DNA of 64,000 bases, from assembly GCA_963745755.1 (NCBI GenBank), contig CAVUYP010000001.1:1302001-1366000 (forward strand). The letters run 5' to 3'. This document shows, piece after piece, positions 1 to 8,877 of the stretch; within the stretch, counting starts at the first letter, position 1; every line of letters begins with the position of its first letter. Both the position numbers and the translations under genes were made by a program. The notes beneath the pieces were generated by a model, which worked only from the letters and a program-made list of their open reading frames with translations, had not been told where the DNA came from and did not search any database. This DNA is from RHKX01 sp963745755. GTDB taxonomy: Bacteria > Actinomycetota > Thermoleophilia > Solirubrobacterales > 70-9.

Positions 1-197
1 CGCTCGAGCGGCTCGCGCAGCCGCTGATCGAGCTCGATCACGTGCAGCGTCCCGACCGTCGCCGCGAGGCGTTCGGTCAGCACCCCCTCCCCGCCGCCGA
101 CCTCGAGCACGACGTCGCCGGGATCGAGCGCCGCATCGGCGACGATCGCCTCGAGCAGGTTGGGGTCGGCGAGGAAGTTCTGGCCTAGCCGGACCAT
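1..197 (-). CDS. rsmA: 16S rRNA adenine dimethyltransferase, N-terminal part (cut by window edge)
   Basis: The reverse strand from an ATG at 197 reads MVRLGQNFLADPNLLEAIV, the opening signature of RsmA/KsgA, followed by the SAM-binding GDVVLEVGGGEGVLTERL segment. The family dimethylates two adjacent adenines in helix 45 of 16S rRNA late in small-subunit assembly. Only about 65 residues are in the window. The start codon lies inside the end of tatD (13-nt overlap), so translation is probably coupled, and tatD-rsmA is a common bacterial gene order. Family assignment is firm; completeness cannot be judged. Confidence 0.9.
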   Translation of the reverse strand, partial: MVRLGQNFLADPNLLEAIVADAALDPGDVVLEVGGGEGVLTERLAATVGTLHVIELDQRLREPLE

Positions 198-968
198 CCG
201 AACAGCCTCGCCGCGTTCTCGGAGACGATCGCATCGAGCTGCTCGTAGCCGATCCCGCGCGCCTCGGCCACCGCCTCGGCGGTGTGGGTCACGTTGGCCG
301 GGCTGTTCGGCTTGCCGCGGACGATCTGGGGGGCGAGGAAGGGGCTGTCGGTCTCGACGAGCAGCAGGCGATCGGGGATCAGCGTCGCCGCCACCCGCAG
401 CTGCTCCGACTTCGGGTAGGTGACGTTGCCGGCGAAGGAGACGTGCCAGCCCCGCTCCGCCGCCTCCTCGGCCCGCTCCGGCGTCGCTGAGAAGCAGTGC
501 AGGATCACCTCGATGCCCTCCGCCTCGGCGGCGAGCAGCTCGTAGCAGTCGGCGACGGCGCGGCCGGCGCCGGGGCCGCTCGAGTCGCGGACGTGGATGA
601 CGAGCGGCAGCCTCGTCCGCCGGGCGATCCCGATCTGTGCCTCGAACGCCCGCACCTGCGCCGACTCGGAGGCGCGGTCGCGGTAGAAGTCGAGGCCGGT
701 CTCGCCGATCGCGCGGACGGCGTCGTCGGCGGCGAGCTCCTCGATCGACGCCGCCGCAGCGGCGTCGAAGCCGTCGGCGGAGTTCGGGATGGCGCCCGAC
801 CGCCGCGTAGACGCCGTCGAGCTCGTGAGCGGTGCGCACCGCCTCGCGGTTCGACTCCTCGTCGAGCCCGATCGTCAGGATCCGCGTCACCCCGACGCGC
901 CTGGCGTCAGCGACCAGCTCCGCGGCGGGCGGCTCGCAGACTCCGAGGTGGGCGTGGCTGTCGATCAT
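185..968 (-). CDS. tatD: TatD family metal-dependent deoxyribonuclease, interrupted by a +1 frameshift
   Basis: TatD proteins are TIM-barrel metal-dependent DNases. The N-terminal part (ATG at 966-968) reads MIDSHAHLGVCEPP with the SHAHL metal motif and runs to VYAAVGRHP. The rest (AIGETGLDFYRD, PLVIHVRDS, LLLVETDSPFLAP) lies in another frame. The break is at the GGG of 786-788: removing one base turns CATCCCGAAC into CATCCGAAC and gives VGRHPNSADGF, as expected for TatD. The repaired length is 260 residues, normal for the family. Either a consensus error or a recent lesion; all catalytic motifs survive on both sides, which favours error. It sits between metG and rsmA on the same strand. Confidence 0.85.
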
Positions 969-977
969 CGTCGGGGC

Positions 978-983
978 AGTCTA
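978..983 (-). promoter_or_regulatory. Probable -10 element for tatD
   Basis: TAGACT on the minus strand ends 9 nt before the tatD ATG. The same hexamer recurs at the same kind of distance before other starts in this window (16214, 59436). No convincing -35 was seen. Confidence 0.4.
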
Positions 984-1021
984 GATCGGCGGCCCGGCGC
1001 CCCCGCGGCCCCTCCCCACCT

Positions 1022-1072
1022 CGCCGAGGTCGAGGAAAGGCGGAATATTCACCCGTTTCCTCGACCTCGGCG
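1022..1072. repeat. Perfect 17-bp inverted repeat with 17-nt spacer
   Basis: Arm CGCCGAGGTCGAGGAAA (1022-1038) is exactly complementary to TTTCCTCGACCTCGGCG (1056-1072). The spacer contains GAATATTC, itself a palindrome. It lies in the metG-tatD gap, so it could form a strong hairpin in that transcript, acting as terminator or processing site. A degenerate relative with the same spacer core is at about 33998-34048, which suggests a dispersed palindromic element. Confidence 0.75.
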
Positions 1073-1098
1073 GGTTGGTTGGGGCGGGTGCGCGGGTT

Positions 1099-2607
1099 CT
1101 AGTCGAGCTTCGGGAACAGCGGCGCGATCCGCTCGACCCGCCGGCCGCCGCCGCGCGAGCCGAAGGCGGCGATCTCGCGCGAGTCCTCGCCGAGCGCCGC
1201 AAGCAGCGTCTCCGAGGAGCGCGGGATGTAGGCGTGCAGGAGCAGCGTCACGACCCGCAGCCCCTCGACCAGGTTGTAGAGGACCCGGTCGAGGTCGGCG
1301 GCCCGCGACTCGTCCTTGGCGAGCTCCCACGGCTTCCGCTCCTCGACGTAGCGGTTGAGCCGCCGCACGGCGCTCCAGCAGACCTCGAGGGCGCGGCTGA
1401 TCTCGGTCCGGTCGAGCAACCCGGTGACGAGGATCTCGAGGCCGCCGAGGCCGCCCTCGCCGTCGGCCAGCTCGGGGTCGATCGCGACGCCCTCGGGGAC
1501 GACGCCGTCGCGGTAGCGGTCGACCATCGCCAGCACGCGGCTGGCGAGGTTGCCGAAGTCGTTGGCGAGCTCGCCCTCGTAGCGCGACTCGAAACCGGCC
1601 GCCGAGATCGAGCCGTCCTGGCCGAAGCTGACCTCGCGGAAGCAGTAGAAGCGCAGCGCGTCGGAGCCGAACTTGTCGATCACCTCGAACGGATCGAGGA
1701 CGTTGCCGAGCGACTTCGACATCTTCTTCTCGCCCATCAGCAGGTAGCCGTGTACGTACATCCGCTTCGGCAGCTCGAGCCCGGCGGCGAGCAGCAGCGC
1801 CGGCCAGTAGATCGAGTGGAACTTGAGGATGTCCTTCGCCATCACGTGCAGGTCGGCCGGCCAGAAGCGTTCGGTCAGGTCCTCGCCGGGCCGCGCGAAG
1901 GAGAGCGCCGTGTAGTAGTTGAGCAGCGCGTCGAACCAGACGTACATGACCTGCTCGGGGTCCCACGGCAGCGGCACCCCCCAGTTCAGCTTCGGCCGCG
2001 AGAGCGAGACGTCCTGGAGGCCGCCGCGGATGAACGCGAGCGCCTCGTTGCGGCGGAAGTCGGGGGCGACGAACTCCGGGTTCTCCTCGTAGTGGCGCAA
2101 CAGCTCGCCCGTGAAGCTCGACAGCCGGAAGAACCAGTTCTGCTCGGTCTCGAGCTCGAGGACGATCTCGTGGATCGGGCAGGTGTTGCCGGGCCCGAGC
2201 TCCGTCGCCGTCTTGAAGTCGGCGCAGCGCGGGCAGTAGTAGCCCTCGTAGGTGCCCTCGTAGACGTGGCCGTTGTCGTGGACCCGCTGCATCACCTCCT
2301 GGACGCGCTGCGTGTGCCGCTCGTCGGAGGTGCGGATGAAGAAGTCGTTGGAGGCGTCGATCTTCGGCATCAGGTCGAGGAACCGCTGCGAGTTGCGATC
2401 GGCGAGCTCGCGCGGCGTCACCCCCTCGCGCTCGGCGGCCTGCGCGACCGGCTCGCCGTGCTCGTCGGTGCCGGTCAGAAAGAACACGTCCTCGCCGCGC
2501 TGGCGCATGTGGCGGGCGAGGATGTCGGCGCCGATCGTCGTGTAGGCGTGGCCGAGATGCGGCTCGGCGTTGACGTAGTAGATCGGCGTCGTCACGTAGA
2601 AGGACAT
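1099..2607 (-). CDS. metG: Methionyl-tRNA synthetase
   Basis: Class I aminoacyl-tRNA synthetase that charges tRNA-Met. It opens MSFYVTTPIYYVNAEPHLGH, with the HIGH-type signature HLGH at residues 17-20. The KMSKS loop is exact (GEKKMSKSLGN, about residue 295). A zinc-knuckle region reads YYCPRC and NTCPIH. At 502 residues it ends after the anticodon-binding helical domain, without the C-terminal dimerisation/tRNA-binding domain of some homologues. A TACGCT hexamer (2615-2620, minus strand) ends 7 nt before the ATG and no Shine-Dalgarno is visible, so the mRNA may be leaderless. Confidence 0.97.
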   Translation of the reverse strand: MSFYVTTPIYYVNAEPHLGHAYTTIGADILARHMRQRGEDVFFLTGTDEHGEPVAQAAEREGVTPRELADRNSQRFLDLMPKIDASNDFFIRTSDERHTQRVQEVMQRVHDNGHVYEGTYEGYYCPRCADFKTATELGPGNTCPIHEIVLELETEQNWFFRLSSFTGELLRHYEENPEFVAPDFRRNEALAFIRGGLQDVSLSRPKLNWGVPLPWDPEQVMYVWFDALLNYYTALSFARPGEDLTERFWPADLHVMAKDILKFHSIYWPALLLAAGLELPKRMYVHGYLLMGEKKMSKSLGNVLDPFEVIDKFGSDALRFYCFREVSFGQDGSISAAGFESRYEGELANDFGNLASRVLAMVDRYRDGVVPEGVAIDPELADGEGGLGGLEILVTGLLDRTEISRALEVCWSAVRRLNRYVEERKPWELAKDESRAADLDRVLYNLVEGLRVVTLLLHAYIPRSSETLLAALGEDSREIAAFGSRGGGRRVERIAPLFPKLD

Positions 2608-2649
2608 CGGCGTAAGCGTATTCGGGCGGTCGAGGCCTGCCCCCGCGCC

Positions 2650-3030
2650 CTACCCGAGCGCCGGCAGCGCCGCGAACGCCGCCGCCAGCACGACGTCGCG
2701 GGCGACCGCGAGCCCGCTGACCCGCGAGCCGCCGCCGAAGCAGGCGCACGGGGCACCGGCCTGCCCGCGCAGCAGCGCCGATCCGAGCGTCAGCGCGAAC
2801 AGCAGCAGCAGCGCCGCGGCGAGGTAGGCGGCGCGGTCGCTGCCGGCGGCGACGCCGATCGCCAGGACCGTCTCGGCGACGACCGCGATCGTCCAGGCGA
2901 GCCGGCGCGAGGCGGCATCCGGGAAGCCGAAGGTCGCCATCGCCGCGGTGCTGCGGCGCGGATCGGCGAGCTTCGCGGCGGCCGACCAGGCGAGGACGGC
3001 GCCGAGCAGCAGCCGGGCGGCGAGCGCCAT
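2650..3030 (-). CDS. MauE/DoxX-like small integral membrane protein
   Basis: The product of 126 residues starts MALAARLLLGAVLAWSAAAKL and shows four hydrophobic segments. It carries the paired cysteines GAPCACFGGGSR in a loop after the last long helix group. The overall form resembles MauE/DoxX-like proteins, which are implicated in membrane redox or disulfide chemistry. Its ATG shares one base with the helicase stop (TGATG), so it is translationally coupled to that gene. Family placement is by appearance only; substrate and partner are unknown. Confidence 0.7.
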   Translation of the reverse strand: MALAARLLLGAVLAWSAAAKLADPRRSTAAMATFGFPDAASRRLAWTIAVVAETVLAIGVAAGSDRAAYLAAALLLLFALTLGSALLRGQAGAPCACFGGGSRVSGLAVARDVVLAAAFAALPALG

Positions 3031-5702
3031 CAGCCGCGAACGGTCGCGAGGACGGCGAGGATGTCGTCGCCGTAGCGCTCGAGCTTCGTCGGGCCGATGC
3101 CGTTGCAGGCGAGCAGCCCGCGCTCGTCCTCCGGCATCGCCGCGGCGATGCCCTCGAGCTGGCGGTTGGTGAGGACGACGTAGGCGGGGACGCCGTCCTC
3201 GTCGGAGCGGAGCTTGCGCCACGATCGCAGCGCCTCGTCGGCGGCGCGGGCCTCCGGGCCCGCCCCCTCGAGCGGCGAGTCGGCGGCCCGTCCCGCGGCC
3301 CGCCGCGACCGCGAGGTCGCCGCGCCGAGCGCGTCGGTCGTCACCGCCGGCTTCGTCGCCGCCTCCGCCGCCTCGCCGCGGATCTCGGCCAGAAACGGCG
3401 AGGCGCGCTCGCTGTCGGCGAGGACGACGCAGCGGTGCCGGGCTCGGGTGACGGCGACGTGGAGGACACGGCGCTCCGCCTCCCAGCTCTCGCTGAGCCG
3501 GTGCGGAATCAGGCCCTGGTCGGCGCCGTAGACGGCGACCCGGTCCCACTCCCTTCCCTTGACGCGGTGGACGGTCGCGAGCCGGACGCCCTCGCCGCCG
3601 GCCGACGCCTCGAGGGCGGCGCGAAGCCAGGGCTCGAAGCCACCCGGGTCGTCGTGGAGGTCGGCCACCTGAATCAGCCCCTCGAGGTCGTCGAGGTGAC
3701 TCGCCGTCGACTCGCTGCCCTTCGAGCCGTCGAGCATCTCCATCGCGCCGCCGAGCCCGATCCGGTCGCGAACCGCCTCGAGCAGCTCGCGGGTGCGGGC
3801 GCCGCCGGCCGCCAGCCCGGCGAGCATGTCGATGTCGTCGGCCATCTCGTCGACCTTGCCCGCGACCCGGGCGTCGTCGATCCTCCGCCCGACCACGCGC
3901 AGGTCGTCGAGCGAGCGGCAGTTGCCGAGCCACTTGCTGATCCAGCGCGGAAAGCCGCGGCTCGGCCGGCGCCGGATCGCCTCGAGGTCGGCGCCGATCA
4001 GGTTCTCCGGGTCGACCGCGACCCGCAGCCAGGCCAGCGCCGCCGCCGTCCCGGTCCGCTCGAGCATGTCGGCGCGGACGGCCGAGGCGACCGGCACCCC
4101 GGCCGTAAACAGCGCCACCTGCGGAGCGAGGAGCAGCGAGTTGACGCGGGCGAGGACGGCGACCTCCCCGGGCCCGACCTCGGGCTCGGCGAGCCAGCCG
4201 CGGATCAGCTCGACGAGCGTCGCCGCCGCCTCCGAGGAGGGCCGGACGCGGATCTCGAGCGCCTCCGGGCCGGGGTCGGCGCCGGCCGCGGCGCGGATCG
4301 CCTTCGGCACCCGCAGGCGGTTGTAGGAGAGCAGCTTCGCGGCGCCGTCGACGATCGCCTCGGCGCAGCGGTAGTTGACCTCGAGGGCCGCCTGCTCGGC
4401 GCCCGGGAAGAACTCGGCGTAGTCGACGAGGAAGCGCGGATCGGCGCCGGCGTGGTCGTAGATCGTCTGGTCGTCGTCGCCGACCCCGAAGACGTCGAAG
4501 GCGGGCATCGCGAGCAGCCTGATCATCAGCACGTGGGCCGGGGTCAGGTCCTGGAACTCGTCGACGAGCAGGTGGCGGTGCTCGGGCTGGACGCGGCGCC
4601 GGAAGGCGCCGTCGCGGAGCAGCGCCTCGAGCGCCCCGTAGATCTGCTCGTCGAAGTCGATCGCGCCGGCCGCGGCGAGCTGGTCGCGGTAGGCGTCGAA
4701 ACCGGCCGCGAAGCCGGGGACGTCGTCGCGCATCTCCTCGACCTCGTCCGGCGGCACGAGCCCGAGCCGGCAGACGGTCAGGGCGTCGAGGTACGGCCCG
4801 ACCGGATCGGTGTTGGTGCGGCGCTGTTTCGGGATCGGGAAGACGCGGGCGATCAGGTCGCGCGCCTCGGGCTCGCTGAGCACATGGGCACGGCTGCCGC
4901 GATGGCGGTTGAGCAGTGAGTAGCCGAGCGAGTTCAGCGTCCGGGTGCGCGGATCGAGCGCCTCCAGGCGGGTCTCGAGCTCGTTCTGGGCGAGCTTGTT
5001 GTAGGCGACCGCGATCACCGCCTCGCGGCGGTAGCCGCGGTCGGCGAGCAGGTGCCGCATCCGCTCGGTCAGCACCCGCGTCTTGCCGGAGCCCGCCGGC
5101 GCGATCACCCGGACCGGGCCGCCGTGGTGCTCGACCGCGGCGAGCTGGTCGGGCGCGAGCTCGGCCGCCGAGCCCGGCCGCTCACGGGGGATCGGCTCGA
5201 GCCGTCCGGCCTCGACGGCGCCGGACTCGATCAGCAGCTCGGCGGTCGCCGGCGCGCTCCAGCGCGGGCCGCCGTCGATCCAGGCGTCGTGACCGTCGTG
5301 GAGGGCGACGTCGGCGCCGCCGCTGACCACCGCCCCGAGCCGGGCCGCCTTCTCTCCCCACCACCAGATCGGGGTCCCGGAGCGGGCGTCGTAGTTGTTC
5401 GCCCAGACCAGATGGTGGAGCCGGTCGAGCGGCAGGTCGAGGCCGGGGGCCAGCGAGTAAGGCGGCTCGGCGATCGACTGCGGCTCTCGGAAGCCGGCCG
5501 GATCGACCGCCAGGGCGACGACGACCGGCTCGCGCGCCGTCCACTTCCGATGCAGCCGCGCGACGATCGCCCCCGGATCGGCGAGCTCGGCCGCTCCGAG
5601 CTCGATCCGCTCGGCGCTCGCCCAGGGGCCGGGCGGCTCGGCGCCGGCGGCGACGATCACCCCCCGCCCCAGCTCCGGCGGCGGATCGGGGAAGTGCGTC
5701 AC
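3030..5702 (-). CDS. UvrD/Rep-type superfamily 1 DNA helicase with C-terminal HRDC domain
   Basis: An 890-residue ATP-dependent 3'-5' DNA helicase. Walker A is APAGSGKT (201-208). Walker B is HLLVDEFQDLT, followed by GVGDDDQTIYDHAGAD (motif III), and motif VI is in VAVTRARHRC. The last ~75 residues (TNRQLEGIAAAMPEDERGLL...GIGPTKLERYG) form an HRDC domain, as in actinobacterial UvrD2-like helicases. The first ~185 residues precede the helicase core and are not part of canonical UvrD; they include PIWWWGEKAARLG. The GTG start overlaps the rsmI stop by 4 nt (GTGA). A role in DNA repair is inferred from family. Confidence 0.9.
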   Translation of the reverse strand: MTHFPDPPPELGRGVIVAAGAEPPGPWASAERIELGAAELADPGAIVARLHRKWTAREPVVVALAVDPAGFREPQSIAEPPYSLAPGLDLPLDRLHHLVWANNYDARSGTPIWWWGEKAARLGAVVSGGADVALHDGHDAWIDGGPRWSAPATAELLIESGAVEAGRLEPIPRERPGSAAELAPDQLAAVEHHGGPVRVIAPAGSGKTRVLTERMRHLLADRGYRREAVIAVAYNKLAQNELETRLEALDPRTRTLNSLGYSLLNRHRGSRAHVLSEPEARDLIARVFPIPKQRRTNTDPVGPYLDALTVCRLGLVPPDEVEEMRDDVPGFAAGFDAYRDQLAAAGAIDFDEQIYGALEALLRDGAFRRRVQPEHRHLLVDEFQDLTPAHVLMIRLLAMPAFDVFGVGDDDQTIYDHAGADPRFLVDYAEFFPGAEQAALEVNYRCAEAIVDGAAKLLSYNRLRVPKAIRAAAGADPGPEALEIRVRPSSEAAATLVELIRGWLAEPEVGPGEVAVLARVNSLLLAPQVALFTAGVPVASAVRADMLERTGTAAALAWLRVAVDPENLIGADLEAIRRRPSRGFPRWISKWLGNCRSLDDLRVVGRRIDDARVAGKVDEMADDIDMLAGLAAGGARTRELLEAVRDRIGLGGAMEMLDGSKGSESTASHLDDLEGLIQVADLHDDPGGFEPWLRAALEASAGGEGVRLATVHRVKGREWDRVAVYGADQGLIPHRLSESWEAERRVLHVAVTRARHRCVVLADSERASPFLAEIRGEAAEAATKPAVTTDALGAATSRSRRAAGRAADSPLEGAGPEARAADEALRSWRKLRSDEDGVPAYVVLTNRQLEGIAAAMPEDERGLLACNGIGPTKLERYGDDILAVLATVRG

Positions 5703-6526
5703 TGCCGGGGCTCGCGGCCGGTCAGCTCGCGATAGAGCTCGTTCGGGCGGGTGCCGGTCAGCGTCGCGACGACCTGAGCGGCGGCGCGGGGCCGGGCGCC
5801 GGACTGGACGAGCCGGCGCAGCGCGTCGACCGCGAAGGCCGTGTCGGGCGCCGAGGCGCGCTTGCTCGAGGCGGCGATGACGACGACGATCTCGCCCTTG
5901 ACGTCGCCGCGGAACTGCCGGGCGAGGTCGCCGAGCGTTCCCCGGGCGACCTCCTCGTGGAGCTTCGTCAGCTCCCGGCAGACGGCGGCGGGCCGGTCCG
6001 GCGCCAGCGCCGCGAGGGCGCGCAGCGAGGCGGGCAGCCGCCGCGGCGACTCGAAGGCGACCACGGTCTCGGTCGATTGCAGCACCCGCTCGAGCTCACC
6101 GGCACGGCGCGGCAGGAACCCCTCGAAGCGCCAGCGGTCGGCGGGCAGACCGGAGGCGACGAGCGCGGTCGTGATCGCCGTCGGCCCGGGCAGGACCTCG
6201 ATCTCGATGCCGCGCTCGATGCAGGCGCGGATCAGCCGGAAGCCGGGATCGGACAGCACCGGGGTGCCGGCGTCGCTGAGCAAAGCGACCCGGGCGCCGC
6301 GCTCGATCGCCTTGGCGAGCTGCGGAGCGCGGCCCTCCTCGTTGCTGTCGTGGTTGGAGACGAACCGCGGCGGCGGATCGAGCTCGAGCCGTTCGTAGAG
6401 CCGCCCGGCCCGGCGCGTGTCCTCGCAGGCGACGAGGTCGGCGTCGGCGAGGGCCTGCCGGACTCGTGGCGAGACGTCGCCGACGTTGCCGATCGGCGTC
6501 GGACAGACGACCAGGCGCCCCGCCAT
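5699..6526 (-). CDS. rsmI: 16S rRNA (cytidine(1402)-2'-O)-methyltransferase
   Basis: A 275-residue tetrapyrrole-methylase-fold protein starting MAGRLVVCPTPIGNVGDVS, the typical RsmI opening. Other family segments are ACEDTRRAGRL, LLSDAGTPVLSDPG (SAM-binding loop), EVLPGPTAITTALVASGLP and FEGFLPRR. It 2'-O-methylates C1402 in the ribosomal P site. The start at 6526 is chosen because the much longer open frame upstream is only antisense-type low-complexity sequence. Its ATG overlaps the ROK kinase stop by one base, giving a coupled ROK-rsmI-helicase-MauE operon. Confidence 0.95.
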   Translation of the reverse strand: MAGRLVVCPTPIGNVGDVSPRVRQALADADLVACEDTRRAGRLYERLELDPPPRFVSNHDSNEEGRAPQLAKAIERGARVALLSDAGTPVLSDPGFRLIRACIERGIEIEVLPGPTAITTALVASGLPADRWRFEGFLPRRAGELERVLQSTETVVAFESPRRLPASLRALAALAPDRPAAVCRELTKLHEEVARGTLGDLARQFRGDVKGEIVVVIAASSKRASAPDTAFAVDALRRLVQSGARPRAAAQVVATLTGTRPNELYRELTGREPRQ

Positions 6527-7518
6527 CAGGCCGCCGCTCCGGTCGCGGCGAGCTCGTCGGCGGCGAGGATCGCCGCCCCGACCATGCCGGCGTCGACGCC
6601 GAGCGCGGCGGCGCGGATCGGGGTCGCGTTCTGGGGCGGCAGCGCCCGGGCGCGGAACTCCTCGCGGGCGGGGTCGAGCAGCAGCTCGCCGGCCGCCATG
6701 ACGCCGCCGCCGACGACGATCACCTCGGGGTCGAAGATGTTGGCGAGCCCGGAGAGGGCGACGCCGATCCGCCGGCCGATCGTCTCCAGCACCGCGATCG
6801 AGGTCGGCTCCCCGGCCGCGGCGAGCTCGGTGACGAGCGGCCCGTCGATCGTCGCTCCGCCCGCGGCCGCCCGCGCCAGTCCCGAGTCCGGTGCGGCGGC
6901 GGCGGCACGCTCGGCCTCGGCCCGCAGCGCCGTGCCCGACGCGATCGACTCGATACAGCCGTGGTTGGGGCAGTTGCCCTGGCAGGGCGGGCCGTCGATG
7001 TCGACGACGACGTGGCCGAGCTCGGCGGCGGCGCCGTGCGCGCCGCGGTAGGGCCGGCCGGCGAGGATCAGCCCGCCGCCGATGCCGGTGCCGATCGTCA
7101 GCATCACCAGCTCGGCGGCGCCGTGGGCGGCGCCGATCCGGGCCTCGGCGATCGCCGCGACGTTGCCGTCGTTGTCGATCGAGACCGGCAGATCGAGGTC
7201 GGCGGCGATCCGGTCGCGGATCGGCACGTCGATCAGCGGCAGGTTGACGGCGCTGACGCAGAACCCGCGGGCACGGTCGATCGTGCAGGGCACGCCGAGG
7301 CCGATCGCGCCGACGCCGGGCCGGGCCTCGAGCGCGATCGCGAGCTCGGCCTCGAGCAGCTCGAGCACTTCCTCGCCGCTGAGCCCGGCCGACCCGGCGA
7401 CGCGGCGGTGGACGACGGTTCCGTCCGCGGCAACGACGCCGACGAGCATCTTCGTGCCGCCGAGATCGACGCCGATCGTCTCGATGCCGGTGGCCGGCCT
7501 CGAGTCGGGCCGGGTCAC
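6526..7518 (-). CDS. ROK family sugar kinase (glucokinase-like)
   Basis: A 330-residue ROK protein. The phosphate-binding motif is IGVDLGGTKMLVGVV near the N-terminus; the second glycine-rich ATP segment is MLTIGTGIGGGLILAG. The ROK zinc motif GNCPNHGCIES and the sugar-binding EXGHVVVD-like segment (ELGHVVVD) are present, which fits a glucokinase. The start is a GTG at 7518. It is divergent from the LytR gene across a very short shared promoter region (7519-7560). Glucose specificity is inferred from family. Confidence 0.88.
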   Translation of the reverse strand: MTRPDSRPATGIETIGVDLGGTKMLVGVVAADGTVVHRRVAGSAGLSGEEVLELLEAELAIALEARPGVGAIGLGVPCTIDRARGFCVSAVNLPLIDVPIRDRIAADLDLPVSIDNDGNVAAIAEARIGAAHGAAELVMLTIGTGIGGGLILAGRPYRGAHGAAAELGHVVVDIDGPPCQGNCPNHGCIESIASGTALRAEAERAAAAAPDSGLARAAAGGATIDGPLVTELAAAGEPTSIAVLETIGRRIGVALSGLANIFDPEVIVVGGGVMAAGELLLDPAREEFRARALPPQNATPIRAAALGVDAGMVGAAILAADELAATGAAA

Positions 7519-7548
7519 GAAGCAGGAAACCGGGAGGGCATGCGGCAG

Positions 7549-7554
7549 TATTAC
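7549..7554 (+). promoter_or_regulatory. -10 element within an overlapping divergent promoter (lytR / ROK kinase)
   Basis: TATTAC ends 6 nt before the ATG at 7561. On the opposite strand the same bases read TAATAC, a plausible -10 for the ROK operon about 28 nt upstream of its GTG. The sequence sits in an imperfect palindrome, GCGGCAGTATTACCGC (7542-7557). The two promoters therefore probably exclude one another. Confidence 0.4.
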
Positions 7555-7560
7555 CGCGTA

Positions 7561-8877
7561 ATGGCACCCGGCGACCCCGAACGCCCGGATCGCCCCGACT
7601 ACAACGTCTACAAGGCCGGATCGAAAGGCCGCGGACGGGGGCGACGGGCAGAGCCGAAACGGACCGCGCCACGAGCGGGCTCGGATGACGCCGCGAGCGA
7701 CAAGCCGCCGTCGCAGGGGTCGGGCTACACCGTCTACAAGGCGCGCCGCGGCTTCAAGCGGATCGGCTCCGACGGCCCCTCCCTCCGCGAGCGCCTATCG
7801 GGCCGCGGCAGTGGCTCGAAGCCGTCGGCCCCGGGCGCGGTGCCGACCTGGCGAAAGGTGCTGCGCTGGGCGGCGATCGGCGTCGGCGTCTGGCTGCTGA
7901 TCAGCTTCGTCGCCTTCGCGATCTCGGCGCAGATCCAGAAGTCGAAGCTGAACGACGCCGCCGCCGCCGAGCTCGGCGGCTTCCCGCTGCTCATCGCCGA
8001 CGGCCAGAACATCCTCGTGATCGGCACCGATGCCCGTCCCGAGGGATCGAACGAGGGCGGCGCCGAGACGAAGCCGAAATGCCTCGAGGCGGCCGCCGAC
8101 GGCGATCCGCCGCCGTCGAGCTGCCTGCCCTCCCGCGCCGACACCCTGATGGTCGTCCACGCCGGCGGCGGCTCGTTCAGCAAGGTCTCGATCCCCCGCG
8201 ACACCCTTGCCTCGATCCCCGGCGAGGGCGACCAGCGGATCAACGCCGCCTACGCGTTCGGCGGCGCCGCGCTGCAGATCAAGACGGTCGAGAACTTCCT
8301 CGGAATCGACATCAACCACGTCGTGATCCTCGACTTCACGGGCTTCGCGGACTTCATCGACGCGATCGGCGGCGTCACCGTCAACCTCCCCGCCCCGGTC
8401 AAGTCGAAGATCAGCGGCGGCTCCTCCAACGGCGGCATCACGCTGAAGCTCGAGCGCGGCGAGAACCACCTGACCGGCCAACAGGCGCTGGCGCTGGCGC
8501 GAACCCGCGAGAACCTCAAGGACCCGAGCGAGGACGACACCGACCGGGCCCGCCGCCAGCAGCTGATCCTGCAGGGGATCAAGGGTCAGCTGACCAGCCC
8601 CTGGCGGGCGCCGATCAACTTCATCAAGGGACCGTGGATCGGCTGGAACGCCCCGAAGGCGATGGTCACCGACATGGGCGCCTTCGTGCTCCCCCAGGTC
8701 GGCTTCTCGGCGGCGATCGGCGGCGACTCGGGCACGAAGATCCTCAACCCATCCGGCGCCAGCGCCGACGGCGCGCTGATCGTCGCCCCGAAGCAGTGCC
8801 GCAACGCCGTCAAGCAGCTGCTCGGCGAGCCCGGACCGCGGCCGCCGCAGTGCTCGCCGGGGGGCGAGACCGGCTAG
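7561..8877 (+). CDS. LytR-CpsA-Psr family cell-envelope protein
   Basis: A 438-residue membrane-anchored LCP protein. A long basic cytoplasmic region (1-100) contains two copies of a YNVYKAG/YTVYKAR motif. A transmembrane helix (about 102-123) and the extracellular LCP domain follow: ILVIGTDARPE, the RADTLMVVH and KVSIPRDTLASIPG arginine/aspartate motifs, and ALALARTREN. LCP enzymes attach teichoic-acid-like or arabinogalactan polymers to peptidoglycan. The start is set at 7561 because TATTAC lies 6 nt upstream; an in-frame ATG at 7540 is the alternative, and neither has a well-placed Shine-Dalgarno. Its stop overlaps the convergent FmdB gene by 4 nt. Confidence 0.92.
   Translation: MAPGDPERPDRPDYNVYKAGSKGRGRGRRAEPKRTAPRAGSDDAASDKPPSQGSGYTVYKARRGFKRIGSDGPSLRERLSGRGSGSKPSAPGAVPTWRKVLRWAAIGVGVWLLISFVAFAISAQIQKSKLNDAAAAELGGFPLLIADGQNILVIGTDARPEGSNEGGAETKPKCLEAAADGDPPPSSCLPSRADTLMVVHAGGGSFSKVSIPRDTLASIPGEGDQRINAAYAFGGAALQIKTVENFLGIDINHVVILDFTGFADFIDAIGGVTVNLPAPVKSKISGGSSNGGITLKLERGENHLTGQQALALARTRENLKDPSEDDTDRARRQQLILQGIKGQLTSPWRAPINFIKGPWIGWNAPKAMVTDMGAFVLPQVGFSAAIGGDSGTKILNPSGASADGALIVAPKQCRNAVKQLLGEPGPRPPQCSPGGETG

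Noticed and set aside
1075..3075. A 666-residue plus-strand frame antisense to metG and its neighbour
   Set aside because: Composition is Arg/Val/Glu/Gly low complexity without any motif, while the minus strand holds intact metG; it is the usual antisense shadow of GC-rich codon bias.
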